Positions 7,814-17,098 are shown, counted from the first letter of the stretch. The stretch is 64,000 nt of DNA from Candidatus Bathyarchaeota archaeon (GCA_026014685.1 JAOZHW010000015.1:1-64000), one strand, 5' to 3'. Notes: a model not told the origin generated them from the letters alone. A program made the numbers and translations.

Positions 7814-9016
7814 TTACGCATGGGCTGCCACATCCCTGATTTCGCGAACTATTTCGGTTAGTTTCTTTGCGGTATGTATGGTTCCGATTATTTGCCCATC
7901 CCGGTCTCTTAATGGGCTTAGTGTGGCCAAAGTGGTGAAAGCTGTTCCATCCTTTGATATCTGTTTAAGTCGGCCCCTGAAAATTCCATCAGCATCGGTT
8001 TTACTGCCTATTTGCCTAAGTTGATCTGGATCATAGAACCGAACTATTGGTTCACCGGTGAAATTCTTGGCGTCATCGTTGAGACCGTGCATTGTTAGCC
8101 AGCTCTTGTTTAGAAAAAGAGTGTTTCCTTGATTGTCTGAAACTGCTATGCCATCAACCTCTTGTTCTACAACACTGCTTAAGAGCCGAATCTGTTCTTC
8201 AGCTTGTTTGATATCAGTTATATCCACGGCAAGTTCTGCTGCAGCAATTACTTCGCCCTCGGCATTTTTTATGGGTGCAGCCGTTATTTTCAGCCAGAAC
8301 TTTTTACCCTGTGCGTCGGTTATCTGAATTTCGTGGGAGGCTTCGCTTGCATTCTCTTCAAAAACTTTTTTTATGCTACTGTCGGGGCTCATGCTTCTAC
8401 TTTGGTAATCGTGCAACGCTTGGTAGCTTAACTGCCCTTCGACTAGTCCAAAAAGGCTTTTTATGAATTCGTTAGCCCAGACAATATGGTAGTCTCTGTC
8501 TACCATCACAAACCCGGCGTTGATGCTTCTTGTAACGGCATTGAGCATATCTCTTTCTTGCTGGAGCTTTTGCTGCATCATTTTGCGTTCAGAAATATCG
8601 TGAATTATCGCCACTAAATTTACAGGGTTTCCCGACTGGTCCTTGATGACTGAACCGGAAGACTCGATAGCAATTTCTTTTCCATTTTTAATTATTATGT
8701 TAAATTCCATACTTTTTACCGGGATTCCGGTTTCCAGTACCTTGGCTAATGTTTCTTGAGCTTTCTGTTGATCTTTTGGAGCAATGAGTTGGAAAAGATT
8801 TTTTCCTATAGCATCTTCTTTTGAGTTAAATCCGATCAGGGAAGCTGCTGCTTGGTTGCAGTCTATGATATTTGCTGACAAATCTGTTATTGCTATGCCG
8901 TCTGGACTTGAGGCAAATATAGCTTCTAATTGTTTTGATTGCGGGATGATTTGGCTTTCATTTTCCGGTTTTTCACTTTTTTTAATTCCATAATCTATGG
9001 CAGACAAATAGGTCAC
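7814..9016 (-). CDS. Triple-PAS sensor protein without output domain
   Basis: A 400-residue soluble protein with three PAS domains: about 28-150 (SPDGIAITDLSANIIDCNQA), 155-275 (INAGFVMVDRDYHIVWANE) and 280-395 (EVDGIAVSDNQGNTLFLNK). Each PAS domain is followed by a PAC-like block ending in ISERK or ITDIK-type linkers. There is no histidine kinase, cyclase or HTH domain and no membrane segment, so the signal must pass to another protein. It is the first gene of the operon leading to the RecA-like, GTPase-fusion and Roadblock genes; these are the obvious candidates for its output. A TATA-like TTTATATC lies about 45 bases upstream. Confidence 0.88.
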   Translation of the reverse strand: MTYLSAIDYGIKKSEKPENESQIIPQSKQLEAIFASSPDGIAITDLSANIIDCNQAAASLIGFNSKEDAIGKNLFQLIAPKDQQKAQETLAKVLETGIPVKSMEFNIIIKNGKEIAIESSGSVIKDQSGNPVNLVAIIHDISERKMMQQKLQQERDMLNAVTRSINAGFVMVDRDYHIVWANEFIKSLFGLVEGQLSYQALHDYQSRSMSPDSSIKKVFEENASEASHEIQITDAQGKKFWLKITAAPIKNAEGEVIAAAELAVDITDIKQAEEQIRLLSSVVEQEVDGIAVSDNQGNTLFLNKSWLTMHGLNDDAKNFTGEPIVRFYDPDQLRQIGSKTDADGIFRGRLKQISKDGTAFTTLATLSPLRDRDGQIIGTIHTAKKLTEIVREIRDVAAHA

Positions 9017-9274
9017 TTTCGGTTAAAAAATTAACACTTATTTTATGATAAATGGAAGATATAAACATAACCGTTTATACAAGTTTGAAATTGACAAGCA
9101 ACCTAAAGCCCACGGTTTTACATTAGATAAAACAAGATGGTTAATTGCTTTGGTAGACGGTTGCCTTTTCCGTTAGCCTAAAATTAGGTAACTGCTCTCC
9201 TAAGAAAAAGCCAAATTTCTTTAACAAAAACAAGTCGAGTTATCAACACCCAGCCCCCAACGGATTTTGTCAAA

Positions 9275-9550
9275 CTATCGCTTTTCTGTAGGTTTCAAGA
9301 GCTTAAATTTTCCGTTTTCTAGGTAATGGAAATACGGGTGGTTTTTTCGGATGGAGGACCAATGGCCGCTGAAGGGGTGGTTTGGAGCCATCGCAGTAAC
9401 ATAGCTTTTTATGCTTATCTCTGGCACCGCAGGGTTTGCTTTATGCACTTCCTTGACTATGTCAGAAACAGTGAAAACTTCAGATTCTATTCGGTTAGCT
9501 GCCTCAGCAACCCAACGCCAAATAGGTTTTCCATACTTCAAACCCGACAC
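9275..9550 (-). CDS. Small winged-helix-like hypothetical protein
   Basis: A 91-residue protein starting at GTG 9550. The sequence IWRWVAEAANRIESEVFTVSDIVKEV followed by SIKSYVTAMAPNHPFSGHW and a terminal YFHYLENGKFKLL strand pair looks like a compact winged-helix domain (similar to the DUF7669 type). A minus-strand CTTATACATA lies directly before the start, so the mRNA may be nearly leaderless or the start lies slightly downstream. Function unknown; a DNA-binding role is possible. Confidence 0.6.
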   Translation of the reverse strand: MSGLKYGKPIWRWVAEAANRIESEVFTVSDIVKEVHKANPAVPEISIKSYVTAMAPNHPFSGHWSSIRKNHPYFHYLENGKFKLLKPTEKR

Positions 9551-9584
9551 CGATATGTATAAGCCGCATACAGTAAATAAATAC

Positions 9585-10310
9585 TCATAATCTTTTGACT
9601 AGAGCATCAAAAGTGTTTTTACCCAAATTCTTGACCAAATCGACCTTTTTTATCTCCGAGACATCAGTGACGCCGTTGACGTTTGTGATGTAGGTGTGTG
9701 CTGCTTCTTTGCCGTAGAGGCAGTGGATGTCAAACATCATCCCGACGACGTAGAGTTCCTGTTTTTGTACCTTAGTTTTTAGTGTCGGATCGCATAGGAT
9801 TCTCTGTATTTGGTAATCAACGTTTGCTTGAGCATACAACGCGAATTTAATATCCTCAGCTACCTGTGACATATCGATTTCTCTATCAGCTATCTTGATG
9901 GGGTTAACAAGCCCGATAATTTCCCGCTGAATAGCCTCGTCTTCCCAGTGATAATCGGAAAGCGACGCCTTAATCGCGCCACAACCAGTGTGCCCCAAAA
10001 CGATCAGCAGAGGCGTCTTTAGGTGAATAATGGGGTATTTGACTGAGCCTTCAGAGTTGCTGAACTGGTTACCGATGTTTTTGACTACGAATATTTCGTT
10101 GAGGCCATCCATACCAAACAGTGTCTGGGGAACACGTGAATCGCAGCAGGATAGTAGAGTGACGTGTGGGGTTTGTTTAGTTTTGAGTTTTTCGAATTTG
10201 CAACAGCACTTCTCGGCGTACTTTGTGTTGCCTTCGATTAGTTGCTTTAAGGTTTGTTGTGGGTATGAAGTTATGTTTTCGGTTTGTTTGTGGTCGACTT
10301 CTTTAGGCAT
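9585..10310 (-). CDS. can: Beta-class carbonic anhydrase
   Basis: The 241-residue protein has the beta-carbonic anhydrase zinc ligands: C55, the Asp57-Arg59 dyad in CCDSR, and H107/C110 in GHTGCGA. The enzyme interconverts CO2 and bicarbonate in the cytoplasm, relevant to an organism with CO2-linked metabolism. It lies after the S19e-PDCD5-L39e-L31e block, 161 bases below L31e, where archaea often place aIF6; it appears to be separately transcribed. The call rests on conserved catalytic residues and normal length. Confidence 0.93.
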   Translation of the reverse strand: MPKEVDHKQTENITSYPQQTLKQLIEGNTKYAEKCCCKFEKLKTKQTPHVTLLSCCDSRVPQTLFGMDGLNEIFVVKNIGNQFSNSEGSVKYPIIHLKTPLLIVLGHTGCGAIKASLSDYHWEDEAIQREIIGLVNPIKIADREIDMSQVAEDIKFALYAQANVDYQIQRILCDPTLKTKVQKQELYVVGMMFDIHCLYGKEAAHTYITNVNGVTDVSEIKKVDLVKNLGKNTFDALVKRL

Positions 10311-10471
10311 CCTTGATCGCTGCGTAGATATCTAAGAAAGATGATATTAAGGGTAATTGTTTTAGCGTACAACCTTCACGCCGAGCAGCATTCTAAGCAA
10401 ATAGAAGATACGCTACGAATTAGAAGTAAGATGAACGTTTTATTTTAAAAAGGGTATGTAAAAAGAAAAAA

Positions 10472-10957
10472 TTATTGATTTTCTGCCAAGTAAACAGTCA
10501 CGTTGCCGTCTCTGTCCTTGGTTACCCGCGTCTTGATTCTGCGTGGAGGCTTCTCGATTCCTCTTTCCCAGATTTTCTCATTCACTTCTTGGGTGACGAC
10601 AAGTTGAGGCATTTCTTCTGCTTCTTCTTCGTCAGAAACCTTCACGTCCATTTTCATGTGTTTAGCCACAAATATTTTGACTAATTGCATGGCGCGTGGG
10701 GCCCGTTTTTTTGGTGGGCGAATCAAGGCTTTCTGGAGAGGAATAGTGTAGAATCTTTCTTCGACGATTTCGCCTTCTTTCTTTTTGCGTTTTGGTTTTG
10801 CTTCTTCCTCTGCTGCTTCTGCTTCTTTGGGGGTCTCTTCTTTTGCTTCGACTGCTTGTTCTTCTTGCGGTTGCGCCTCTATCTCTTCTGCGAGTTCCTC
10901 AGTTAATTCCTCTTCGGCTTCTTGTGATGCTTGTTCTAGTTTAGTTTCTTCTGTCAT
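10472..10957 (-). CDS. rpl31e: 50S ribosomal protein L31e with acidic N-terminal extension
   Basis: Residues about 75-161 match L31e: EERFYTIPLQKAL, RAPRAMQLVKIFVAKHM, then a C-terminal DRDGNVTVYLA strand. The first ~65 residues are an Ala/Glu-rich, strongly acidic extension ending in a Lys-rich PKRKKKEG; typical archaeal L31e has only about 80-95 residues. The extension is in the same frame and no internal ATG/GTG/TTG at the domain border stands out, so I keep the long start. It is the last gene of the S19e-PDCD5-L39e-L31e cluster. Confidence 0.92.
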   Translation of the reverse strand: MTEETKLEQASQEAEEELTEELAEEIEAQPQEEQAVEAKEETPKEAEAAEEEAKPKRKKKEGEIVEERFYTIPLQKALIRPPKKRAPRAMQLVKIFVAKHMKMDVKVSDEEEAEEMPQLVVTQEVNEKIWERGIEKPPRRIKTRVTKDRDGNVTVYLAENQ

Positions 10958-10971
10958 CTTGCATTATTCCT

Positions 10972-11130
10972 CTATGCCTTTATTTTGCGGGTTCGCCAGT
11001 TACGTCGCTGTTTAGGGTTAACTCTGACTTTGCCGTCGGTTCGGGCGATTACCCATGTTGGAACTGACTGTGATTCTTTGCCAGCTTTGGCTAATCTGAG
11101 TTTCTTCGCGGTTGGTTTTACTCGTGCCAT
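10972..11130 (-). CDS. rpl39e: 50S ribosomal protein L39e
   Basis: A 52-residue basic protein starting [17 protein letters not shown] and containing [20 protein letters not shown] with RNWR near the end, the full L39e signature. L39e lines the large-subunit exit tunnel. It is placed 3 bases after the PDCD5-like gene and 14 bases before L31e, the normal archaeal gene order. Confidence 0.95.
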   Translation of the reverse strand: MARVKPTAKKLRLAKAGKESQSVPTWVIARTDGKVRVNPKQRRNWRTRKIKA

Positions 11131-11133
11131 TTT

Positions 11134-11463
11134 TTATATCCTTCTAATTGTTGTCTCTCGCTTCCTTGACTGAAGCTGAATTAGGATCGACTTGAGTTGC
11201 AAGTCTGAGAGGGGAATCGGCAGCTTGCCTGTTTGCGCCATCTCGATGAGTTGCAACTCGATTTGCTCGGCGAACTCTTTCTTTACCATCTTCAAGTTGT
11301 TTAGTCTTTGACGAGCTTCAGGTGCCAAGATTTTTGCAAGCAGCGCCTGTTTCTGCTGTTCTATTTGTTGCTCTGCTTGAGCTTGTCTCTGCTCGTCGCT
11401 TAAGCGACTTTGCATCGAGAGAAGTTTTCTTTTACGGATCTGCTCAAGCTCATCATCTGACAT
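11134..11463 (-). CDS. PDCD5/TFAR19-like DNA-binding protein
   Basis: A 109-residue helical protein of the PDCD5 family (COG2118): ELEQIRKRKLLSMQSRL at the N-terminus, a Gln-rich helix, then LAPEARQRLNNLKMVKKEFAEQIE and a terminal basic tail. Archaeal members bind DNA in vitro and nearly always sit between S19e and L39e, as here (7 bases after S19e, 3 before L39e). The exact function is not settled in the family. Confidence 0.92.
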   Translation of the reverse strand: MSDDELEQIRKRKLLSMQSRLSDEQRQAQAEQQIEQQKQALLAKILAPEARQRLNNLKMVKKEFAEQIELQLIEMAQTGKLPIPLSDLQLKSILIQLQSRKRETTIRRI

Positions 11464-11469
11464 GGTTTC

Positions 11470-11934
11470 CTATTCGCCTTGATACTTCTTGAGCTCAGGG
11501 ACAGATTTGTACAGTTCTTTGGCGAGGTCTCCAGCGACTTCCTGCATCATTTTACGGCCTTTTGGAGTCATGATTCTGCCTCGCGGGCGGGTGATTTGAA
11601 TGAATCCTGCAGATTCAAGTTGCTGAAGGACTTTACGTATACAGCTGCCGCCTGCTTTGGTAGCATGGTTCTTTTTGACGCCGTTGTTTTTGCGTCCGCC
11701 GTAGTCACTGCGGAGGTTTTCTAGACCGATTGGGCCATGAATGTAGACTTTGCGTAGAACGGATGCGCTGCGTACGTACCACCAGTTTGGGTTCTGGGGT
11801 TGCTTCTCGACGTGAGTGCCTGTTTTGGCGAAGGTGGCCCATGCTGGAGGCTGGACTTCGTCAACGTTTTCCCTAAGGTATTTTGCTAATCGGTCGATGA
11901 ATTTTGATGCTGGAACGTCATGAGGAGTCGTCAA
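11470..11934 (-). CDS. rps19e: 30S ribosomal protein S19e
   Basis: A 154-residue protein with S19e blocks: DVPASKFIDRLAKYL, PPAWATFAKTGTH, WWYVRSASVLRKVYIHGPIG and the basic ATKAGGSCIRKVLQQLE helix. It is the first gene of the S19e-PDCD5-L39e-L31e operon. The start is TTG 11934 with an AGGAT element about ten bases before it; a TATA box is at 11981-11990. Confidence 0.95.
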   Translation of the reverse strand: MTTPHDVPASKFIDRLAKYLRENVDEVQPPAWATFAKTGTHVEKQPQNPNWWYVRSASVLRKVYIHGPIGLENLRSDYGGRKNNGVKKNHATKAGGSCIRKVLQQLESAGFIQITRPRGRIMTPKGRKMMQEVAGDLAKELYKSVPELKKYQGE

Positions 11935-11980
11935 AGATGTTCTATCCTGTTAGTTTTTCCTTGCAGTAAAACAATGAAGC

Positions 11981-11990
11981 CTAATATAAA
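11981..11990 (-). promoter_or_regulatory. TATA box of the S19e operon
   Basis: Minus-strand TTTATATTAG lies 47 bases before the S19e start. With the usual 25-base spacing the transcript would begin near 11960 and have a leader of about 25 bases holding the Shine-Dalgarno. Confidence 0.6.
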
Positions 11991-12053
11991 TATGTCTCTA
12001 AGCTCAAAAGCAAACTTTTGCTCATAGAGAGCTTAAGGCACTATTTCTTTACT

Positions 12054-14957
12054 CTAACATTGGGCATCTATAAAGCCCTTTGGGGCGAACGCATGTTGAT
12101 CATTTAACATCTTGACAAGGAACATACCTGTGTAGCTGCCAGGGACTTTTGCCACTTGTTCTGGTGTACCTTCTGCGAGAAGTTGTCCGCCTGCAGCCCC
12201 GCCTTCTGGCCCCAAGTCGATGAGGTAGTCACAGCTTTTAATGACGTCCAAGTTGTGCTCGATGATGTAGACGGTGTTGCCGTTATCAACGAGGCGGTTT
12301 AGGACTTTGATGAGGCGTTTAGTATCATCGAAATGCAAACCTGTGGTGGGTTCATCCAGCATGTAGACTACGTGGCCTGATTTGTGTTTGCTGAGTTCAC
12401 GGGTGATTTTTATGCGTTGACTTTCGCCGCCGCTAAGCTGAGTGCTGCTCTGCCCCAACTTGATGTAGCCCAAACCGACATCGAGCAAAGTCTGCAGTTT
12501 GCGATGCACCCGAGGCGTGTTCTCGAAGAATTTTGCGGCTTCTTCCACGGTCATGTCGAGGACTTCGGCGATGTTTTTCCCTTTATAGAGCACGTCGAGA
12601 GTTTCTTTGTTGTAGCGTTTGCCTTTGCATTCACTGCATTGTACGTAAACATCTGGAAGAAAGTTCATTTCGATGCGGATGACTCCGTCGCCTTGGCAGT
12701 TTTCGCATCTGCCGCCTTTCACGTTGAAGCTGAAGCGACCTTCTTTGTAGCCGCGGGCTTTGGCTTCTTTAGTTGAGGCGAAGATTTTGCGAATTTCGTC
12801 GAAGAGTTTGGTGTAGGTGGCAGGGTTGCTGCGAGGGGTGCGTCCGATGGGATCTTGGTCGATTACGATGACGTTACGAACCATGTCTGGAACTTGAAGC
12901 GCCTCATGTTTGCCGACCTTATCGACCTGCTCTCCGAACATCTGCTTAAGAGCAGGAATGACTGTAAGGTTCATAAGCGTGCTTTTACCTGAACCTGAAA
13001 CACCTGTGACGCCACAGAGAACACCCAGCGGCAGCTTTAGACTGAGGTTTTTGAGGTTGTTCTCGCATGCACCTTTAATTGAGATGAAGCTGGTGGGTTC
13101 TCGGCGTTTGGTGGGTACTTCGATTTTGAGTTCGCCTGATAGGTACTTGCCTGTTAAACTGCGTGGATTAGCCATCACTTCTGCCGGTGACCCTTCTGCA
13201 ACTACGTGACCGCCGTGGACTCCTGCACCCGGTCCCATGTCCACGATGTAGTCGGCGTGGCGCATCGTGTCTTCATCGTGTTCTACTACGATTAAGGTGT
13301 TGCCGAGGTCGCGGAGTCGCGCGAGGGTGGCGATGAGTTTGGCGTTGTCCCGCTGATGCAATCCGATGCTGGGTTCGTCAAGGATGTAGAGGACGCCCAT
13401 GAGGTTGCTGCCGATTTGCGTGGCAAGGCGGATACGTTGAGCTTCGCCTCCTGAAAGCGTCTTTGCGGCACGTGAAAGTGAGAGGTAACCTAACCCCACA
13501 TTTTTGAGAAAACCGAGACGTTCGTTGATTTCTTTCAGTACCTGTTTGGCTATGGAGAGGTCTTTCTGGTTTAGTTTAGTTGGCAGGTCACGGAAGAACT
13601 CTACTGCTTCTTCGATGGAGAGATCTGTGACGTCAATGATGCTCTTATCCAGAATTTTAACTGCAAGCACCAGCGGCTGAAGTTTTTTGCCATGACATGC
13701 ATTGCAGGGTCGTGCAGTCATGAATTTCTCTATGTCTTCTTTGCGCCATTCGCTCTCGGTTTGGCGGTAGAGACGCATAGTTTGAGGAATTACACCTTCC
13801 CAACCGTCACGCATCCACATACTCGCGCCGTTTGACCAGTTACCGCTTATCGGTTCGCGGTCGCCGTAAAGCAGAACTTTGAGCTGTTGCTCCGTGAAGT
13901 CCTTGATGGGGGTAAAAACGTCGAAACCGTGCTTTTTACCAACCATCGCCAACTGCTGTACACGCCAGCTTAGATCCATTTTGCCATAGACAGCGAGTGC
14001 ACCATCCATTATTGAGAGGTTGCGGTTGGGGATAACTTTGTCTGCAGTGACTTCGGTGATTTCGCCCAGACCGTGGCAAACTGGGCAAGCCCCCCATGGA
14101 GAGTTGAAGCTGAACATACGAGGCTCCAACGCTTCGAACATGATTTCTGGGTGGTTGGGGCATGCGCCGAAGGTGCTGTACATGGTTGCGCCTTCAAAGC
14201 TTTCCAGCTCTTTCTTTTTGGCAGCGTCTTGTTGGGCTGCATCGATAACAATCATAGTGCCCTTGCCCGTTTTAAGCGCGCTCTCCACAGCTTCGGCGAT
14301 GCGGGAACGCTCCTCGTCGTCGATGGTTACTGTATCTATGACGGCTTCTATCCAGTGCTTCTCGTAACGCACCAGTTTGACTTCTTCTTTGACTGTGTCG
14401 GTTTCGTAGATTTTTTGATCCACGCGGATTTTGGTGTAGCCCTCTTTTTTGAGGTCATCAAACACCTGCTCGTGTGTGCCTTTCGTGCCGCGGATGATGG
14501 GGGCAAGAAAGACTAACGTTTTACCTTTTTCTGCCATGATAAGACTGGTTATGTTTTCTGGACTCTGAGGGTGTATGCTACTGCCGCATTTGGGGCAGTG
14601 GTGGGTGCCGATGCGTGCGAAAAGCAAGCGGAGATAGTCGTAGATTTCGGTGACTGTGCCGACTGTGCTGCGGGGGTTTTTGCTGGTGCTCTTCTGCTCG
14701 ATACTGATGGCGGGTGATAATCCCTCAATCGAGTCGACGTCGGGTTTATCCATCAAACCCAAGAATTGTCGCGCGTAAGCGGAGAGGCTTTCCACGTAGC
14801 GGCGTTGACCCTCAGCGTAGATAGTGTCAAACGCAAGGGTAGATTTGCCCGAGCCTGACAACCCAGTTATAACTATTAACTTGTTTCGGGGCAACTCTAA
14901 ATCGATGTTTTTTAGGTTGTGCTCCCGTGCACCTTTAATGGAAATGTTATCACGCAT
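12054..14957 (-). CDS. uvrA: Excinuclease ABC subunit A
   Basis: A 967-residue UvrA. First ATPase half: Walker A GLSGSGKST (32-40), the CPKCGSSIHPQ zinc motif of UvrA1, the zinc knuckle CPVCHGLGE / CNACHGKKLQP, and LSGGEAQRIRLA signature. Second half: GVSGSGKST, the damage-binding zinc module CENCQGDG / CSECKGKRY and LSGGESQRIKI. It detects bulky DNA lesions together with UvrB in nucleotide excision repair. The gene follows uvrB by 80 bases on the same strand (uvrB-uvrA operon). UvrABC in mesophilic archaea is thought to have come from bacteria. No uvrC lies in the window. Confidence 0.97.
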   Translation of the reverse strand: MRDNISIKGAREHNLKNIDLELPRNKLIVITGLSGSGKSTLAFDTIYAEGQRRYVESLSAYARQFLGLMDKPDVDSIEGLSPAISIEQKSTSKNPRSTVGTVTEIYDYLRLLFARIGTHHCPKCGSSIHPQSPENITSLIMAEKGKTLVFLAPIIRGTKGTHEQVFDDLKKEGYTKIRVDQKIYETDTVKEEVKLVRYEKHWIEAVIDTVTIDDEERSRIAEAVESALKTGKGTMIVIDAAQQDAAKKKELESFEGATMYSTFGACPNHPEIMFEALEPRMFSFNSPWGACPVCHGLGEITEVTADKVIPNRNLSIMDGALAVYGKMDLSWRVQQLAMVGKKHGFDVFTPIKDFTEQQLKVLLYGDREPISGNWSNGASMWMRDGWEGVIPQTMRLYRQTESEWRKEDIEKFMTARPCNACHGKKLQPLVLAVKILDKSIIDVTDLSIEEAVEFFRDLPTKLNQKDLSIAKQVLKEINERLGFLKNVGLGYLSLSRAAKTLSGGEAQRIRLATQIGSNLMGVLYILDEPSIGLHQRDNAKLIATLARLRDLGNTLIVVEHDEDTMRHADYIVDMGPGAGVHGGHVVAEGSPAEVMANPRSLTGKYLSGELKIEVPTKRREPTSFISIKGACENNLKNLSLKLPLGVLCGVTGVSGSGKSTLMNLTVIPALKQMFGEQVDKVGKHEALQVPDMVRNVIVIDQDPIGRTPRSNPATYTKLFDEIRKIFASTKEAKARGYKEGRFSFNVKGGRCENCQGDGVIRIEMNFLPDVYVQCSECKGKRYNKETLDVLYKGKNIAEVLDMTVEEAAKFFENTPRVHRKLQTLLDVGLGYIKLGQSSTQLSGGESQRIKITRELSKHKSGHVVYMLDEPTTGLHFDDTKRLIKVLNRLVDNGNTVYIIEHNLDVIKSCDYLIDLGPEGGAAGGQLLAEGTPEQVAKVPGSYTGMFLVKMLNDQHAFAPKGFIDAQC

Positions 14958-15037
14958 TACTGAAAGTTCCCTTCTCCGTTTTTGAAGGTTCTAGCTTGTT
15001 TTATCATCCGAGATTAGAACGTTATTGCATCAAACCC

Positions 15038-17005
15038 CTAAATTTCTGGTTTAACCGCCCCGTTTTCAGCCCGCTCAACTTTTGCCGCCAGCGTCCTCTG
15101 CAACTCAGCAATCGCATCACGCAACTCAATAGCCTTCTCGAACTCCAACTTCTCGGCGGCTTCACGCATCTTGGCGTCTAACTCGATGATTTGGCGTTGT
15201 ATGTCTGATTTAGCAAGGTGCTTGGCGCCTTTGATGGTGCCTTCCTTGATTGTGACTGATTTAATGATAGTTGTGGGTGTTATGCCGTATTTTTCGTTGT
15301 AGCGTTTCTGGAAGTTACGACGGTAATAAGTGATTTCCATGGCTCGCTTGATGCTTTGGGTTTGCACGTCGGCGTAGAGGAAGACTTTGCCGTTAACGTT
15401 ACGGGCTGCTCTGCCGATAGTTTGGATTAAGCTGCGTTCGTCACGGAGGAACCCTTCCTTGTCAGCATCAAGGATGAATATAGAAGCAACCTCAGGAATA
15501 TCAAGACCCTCACGAAGCAAGTTTATACCGACAAGTATATCGAATTCACCCACGCGAAGTTGACGTATCAACTCGATGCGGTCAAGACTCTCGATTTCAC
15601 TGTGCATATAGCGCACGCGGAAACCCTCTTTGACAAGGTAATCCGCCAAGTCCTCTGCCATACGCTTCGTAAGCGTTGTAACGAGAACCCGGTCACCCCG
15701 CGCGATTGTTTTCTTAGCTTCAGCCATCAAATGCTGCATCTGCCCCTCAATCGGATGCATCTCGACCTCGGGATCAAGCAAGCCTGTGGGTCGGGTGATT
15801 AACTCGACTGGGGGACCACTCTTTTCCAGTTCATACTCAGCAGGGGTCGCGGAAACAAAAAGAACTCGCCCCATCTTGCTCTCAAACTCTTCGAACTTGA
15901 GCGGGCGGTTGTCGAGGGCGCTGGGCAGACGGAAACCGAAGTCTACGAGGTTCTTTTTGCGGCTGTAGTCGCCGTTGTACATACCTCTTGCTTGGGGTAT
16001 GGTTTGGTGGCTTTCGTCGATGATTAGCAGGAAGTCTTTGGGGAAGTAGTCGATTAGAGTGAATGGGGGCACGCCGGGTTTTCTGCCGTCGAAGTGGCGG
16101 CTGTAGTTCTCCATCCCTGAGCAGAAGCCGACTTCACGGATCATTTCGAGGTCGTAGTTGGTGCGTTGTTTAAGGCGTTGGGCTTCCAGAGGCGGCAGCT
16201 CCTGCAGGCGCTCTTCAAGTTCCTGCTGAATTGCCTCTAAAGCTTGAGCATGCTTTTCTTCGGGTACAACATATTGCCTTGCTGGGTACAGTGTCATGCG
16301 GTCGACGCTGTTTTTGACGTTACCCGTTATGACGTGGACTTCCTTGATTTTACTAATCACGTTACCTGTTAGCTCAACGCGGACGATGTCGTTCTCGTAA
16401 GAAGGCACGATGTCGATGGTGTCGCCGCGAACGCGGAATCTGCCTGGTTCAAGCACCATATCATTGCGTTCATACTGCATATCCACCAGTTGACGAATAA
16501 GCTCCTGACGGCTCATCTTAGCTCCGACCTCTAACTTCTGAGCCATAGTGCGGAAGTCATCAGGGTTGCCTAAGCTGTAGATGCAACTGATGGAGGCAAC
16601 TATTATGGTGTCATTTCGACTGACTATACTGGAGACAGCATGCATACGCATTTTTTCGATTTCGTCGTTGACGGTGCTGTCTTTTTCGATGTACATGTCC
16701 TGTGCGGGCAGGTAGGATTCGGGCTGGTAGTAATCGTAGAAGCTGATGAAGAATTCCACACGGTTATGCGGAAAAAGCTCCTTTAGCTCCCCGTAAAGCT
16801 GCGCCGCCAACGTCTTGTTGTGTGCCAAAATCAGCGTCGGCTTCTGAAGACGGTAGATAACGTTTGCCATGACAAACGTTTTGCCGCTGCCCGTTATGCC
16901 CAGCAGGGTTTGTTTGTCTTTATGGGAGAAGTTCTGCACTAACTGCTCAACGGCGGCTTCTTGGCCTGGCGAAATTTTATATGGCGACACAAGTTCGAAT
17001 TGCAC
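15038..17005 (-). CDS. uvrB: Excinuclease ABC subunit B
   Basis: UvrB, 655 residues from GTG 17005. It shows Walker A GITGSGKT (about 34-41), the beta-hairpin block YYQPESYLPAQDMYIEKD, the helicase motifs DESH and QTIGRAARNVNGK, and a C-terminal UVR domain (LEFEKAIELRDAI). UvrB loads onto damage after UvrA and recruits UvrC. A longer frame begins at 17098, but its 31 extra residues are unlike UvrB. GTG 17005 has a good Shine-Dalgarno (GGGAG, ten bases upstream) and begins the conserved FELVSPYKISPGQ. Confidence 0.97.
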   Translation of the reverse strand: MQFELVSPYKISPGQEAAVEQLVQNFSHKDKQTLLGITGSGKTFVMANVIYRLQKPTLILAHNKTLAAQLYGELKELFPHNRVEFFISFYDYYQPESYLPAQDMYIEKDSTVNDEIEKMRMHAVSSIVSRNDTIIVASISCIYSLGNPDDFRTMAQKLEVGAKMSRQELIRQLVDMQYERNDMVLEPGRFRVRGDTIDIVPSYENDIVRVELTGNVISKIKEVHVITGNVKNSVDRMTLYPARQYVVPEEKHAQALEAIQQELEERLQELPPLEAQRLKQRTNYDLEMIREVGFCSGMENYSRHFDGRKPGVPPFTLIDYFPKDFLLIIDESHQTIPQARGMYNGDYSRKKNLVDFGFRLPSALDNRPLKFEEFESKMGRVLFVSATPAEYELEKSGPPVELITRPTGLLDPEVEMHPIEGQMQHLMAEAKKTIARGDRVLVTTLTKRMAEDLADYLVKEGFRVRYMHSEIESLDRIELIRQLRVGEFDILVGINLLREGLDIPEVASIFILDADKEGFLRDERSLIQTIGRAARNVNGKVFLYADVQTQSIKRAMEITYYRRNFQKRYNEKYGITPTTIIKSVTIKEGTIKGAKHLAKSDIQRQIIELDAKMREAAEKLEFEKAIELRDAIAELQRTLAAKVERAENGAVKPEI

Positions 17006-17098
17006 GCGGATGCTTCTCCCTACAAACGACAAAATGACCGAGCCAATTGGATTAATAAGTTTTTGCACCAAACAAAGCAAATCCAAATGCAGCCACAA

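Noticed and set aside
12384-12776. Long plus-strand frame opposite uvrA
   Set aside because: It is the complement of the UvrA coding sequence; its composition mirrors the opposite strand and it has no independent signal.
17003-17098. Longer UvrB start at 17098
   Set aside because: The additional 31 residues do not resemble UvrB, and GTG 17005 has a well-placed Shine-Dalgarno.
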